Part shown: positions 62,063-64,000 of the stretch, piece after piece
Layout: each line of letters opens with the position of its first letter
How positions within the stretch are numbered: the stretch's first letter is position 1
Origin: Oryzias latipes
Lineage: Eukaryota > Chordata > Actinopteri > Beloniformes > Adrianichthyidae
Length of the DNA stretch: 64,000 bases
Direction: 5' to 3'
Assembly: GCF_002234675.1 (NCBI RefSeq)
Contig: NC_019879.2
Coordinates: 149,501 to 213,500, forward strand
Notes under the pieces: model-generated
Database searches by the model: none
What the model was told of the DNA's origin: nothing
What the model saw: only the letters and a program-made list of their open reading frames with translations
Made by a program: the position numbers and the translations under genes

Positions 62063-64000
62063 AGACACACGCTACACACACGCTACAGACACGCTACAGA
62101 CACGCTACAGACACGCTACACACACGCTACACACGCGCTACAAACAAGCTACACACACGCTACACACAAGCTACACACAAGCTACACACATGCTACACAC
62201 ACGCTACACACAAGCTACACACAAGCTACACACACTACAGACACGCTACAGACACGCTACAGACACGCTACACACACGCTACACACGCGCTACAAACAAG
62301 CTACACACACGCTACACACAAGCTACACACAAGCTACACACATGCTACACACACGCTACACACACGCTACACACGCGCTACAAACAAGCTACACACACGC
62401 TACACACAAGCTACACACAAGCTACACACATGCTACACACACGCTACACACAAGATACACACAAGCTACACACACTACAGACACGCTACAGACACGCTAC
62501 ACACACGCTACACACAAGATACACACATGCTACACACACGCTACACACAAGCTACACACGCGCTACACACAAGCTACACACGCGCTACACACATGCTATA
62601 CACACGCTACACACACTCTACACTAAAGCTACACACAAACTACACACGCTACACACAAGCTACACACACGCTACACACAAGCTACACACAAGCTACACAC
62701 ATGCTACACACACGCTACACACAAGCTACACACAAGCTACACACACTACAGACACGCTACAGACACGCTACACACACGCTACACACAAGATACACACATG
62801 CTACACACACGCTACACACAAGCTACACACGCGCTACACACAAGCTACACACAAGCTACACACATGCTACACACACGCTACACACAAGCTACACACAAGC
62901 TACACACACGCTACAGACACGCTACAGACACGCTACAGACACGCTACACACACGCTACACACGCGCTACAAACAAGCTACACACACGCTACACACAAGCT
63001 ACACACAAGCTACACACATGCTACACACACGCTACACACAAGCTACACACAAGCTACACACACTACAGACACGCTACAGACACGCTACACACACGCTACA
63101 CACAAGATACACACATGCTACACACACGCTACACACAAGCTACACACGCGCTACACACAAGCTACACACGCGCTACACACATGCTATACACACGCTACAC
63201 ACACTCTACACTAAAGCTACACACAAACTACACACGCTACACACAAGCTACACACAAGCTACACACAAGCTACACACAGGCTACACACAAGCTACACACG
63301 CGCTACACACATGCTACACACATGCTACACACGCGCTACACACGCGCTACACACAAGCTACACACAAGCTACACACACGCTACACACGCGGTACACACAC
63401 GCTATACACAAGCTACACACATGCTACACACACGCTACACACAAGATACGAACAAGCTACACACACGCTACACACAAGCTACACACACGCTACACACAAG
63501 CTACACACGCGCTACACAGAGGCTACACACAAGCTACACACGCGCTACACACACGCTACACACAAGCTACACACAAGCTACACACAAGCTACACACACGC
63601 TACACACAAGCTACACACACGCTACACAGAGGCTACACACAAGCTACACACGCGCTACACACAAGCTACACACAAGCTACACACACGCTACACACAAGCT
63701 ACACACAAGCTACACACAAGCTACACACACGCTACACACAAGCTACACACAAGCTACACAGAGGCTACACACAAGCTACACACGCGCTACACACAAGCTA
63801 CACACAAGCTACACACACGCTACACACAAGCTACACACAAGTTACACACATGCTACACACACGCTACACACAAGATACGAACAAGCTACACACAAGCTAC
63901 ACACAAGCTACACACGCGCTACACACAAGCTACACACAAGCTACACACACGCTACACACAAGCTACACAGAGGCTACACACAAGCTACACACGCTTTACA
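62063..64000. repeat. Minisatellite, 11-bp unit (GCTACACACAC), at least 175 copies, runs off the window
   Basis: The units are GCTACACACAC, GCTACACACAA, GCTACAGACAC, GCTACACACGC and GCTACACACAT. A distinctive junction (ACTCTACACTAAAGCTACAC) occurs at 62614 and again 588 bp later, showing block duplication. The array fills the visible part of ANKRD44 intron 14, and its right end is outside the window. Open frames here repeat an 11-residue peptide. Confidence 0.97.

Overview
The window is vertebrate nuclear DNA, almost certainly from a teleost fish. Genes are split into many short exons with GT-AG introns, introns are compact, and promoters are CpG-rich. The dispersed repeats are fish-like: a tRNA-derived SINE, a 5'-truncated non-LTR retrotransposon and hAT-type elements. 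The gene set matches the conserved block MOB4-HSPE1-HSPD1-COQ10B-SF3B1-ANKRD44 (human 2q33). The species cannot be named from the sequence alone.

Layout: MOB4 (minus, runs off the left edge, seven exons visible, 125-2774). HSPE1 (minus, complete, 3264-5761). A roughly 0.6-kb divergent promoter with heat-shock elements (5762-6310). HSPD1 (plus, complete, 7953-10693, non-coding first exon ending at 6361). COQ10B (minus, complete, 14354-19528). SF3B1 (minus, complete, 24 coding exons, 22848-35080). ANKRD44 (plus, starts 36016, 14 coding exons visible, runs off the right edge). I rebuilt every exon-intron boundary by hand. The exon lengths add up to intact frames of 99 aa (HSPE1), 575 aa (HSPD1), 238 aa (COQ10B) and 1314 aa (SF3B1), and at least 485 codons of ANKRD44.

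The genes are housekeeping. HSPE1 and HSPD1 encode the two partners of the mitochondrial chaperonin and share one promoter. COQ10B is a mitochondrial coenzyme Q-binding protein. SF3B1 is the HEAT-repeat scaffold of the U2 snRNP. MOB4 is a STRIPAK (PP2A) subunit and ANKRD44 is a PP6 regulatory subunit.

The unusual feature is tandem repeat DNA. Eight long minisatellite arrays with unrelated units (6, 11, 11, 11, about 26, 28/30, 39 and 40 bp) occupy about 20 kb, nearly a third of the window. The largest is about 9 kb of a 39-bp unit inside ANKRD44 intron 7. It is CpG-dense, carries a bZIP/CRE-like site in most units, and is free of stops for kilobases on both strands. Several arrays contain large, near-identical internal duplications. 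Five of the eight lie in ANKRD44 introns. The very long open frames in these arrays are products of unit length and composition; I do not regard them as genes. No prokaryotic system, CRISPR array or virus was seen.
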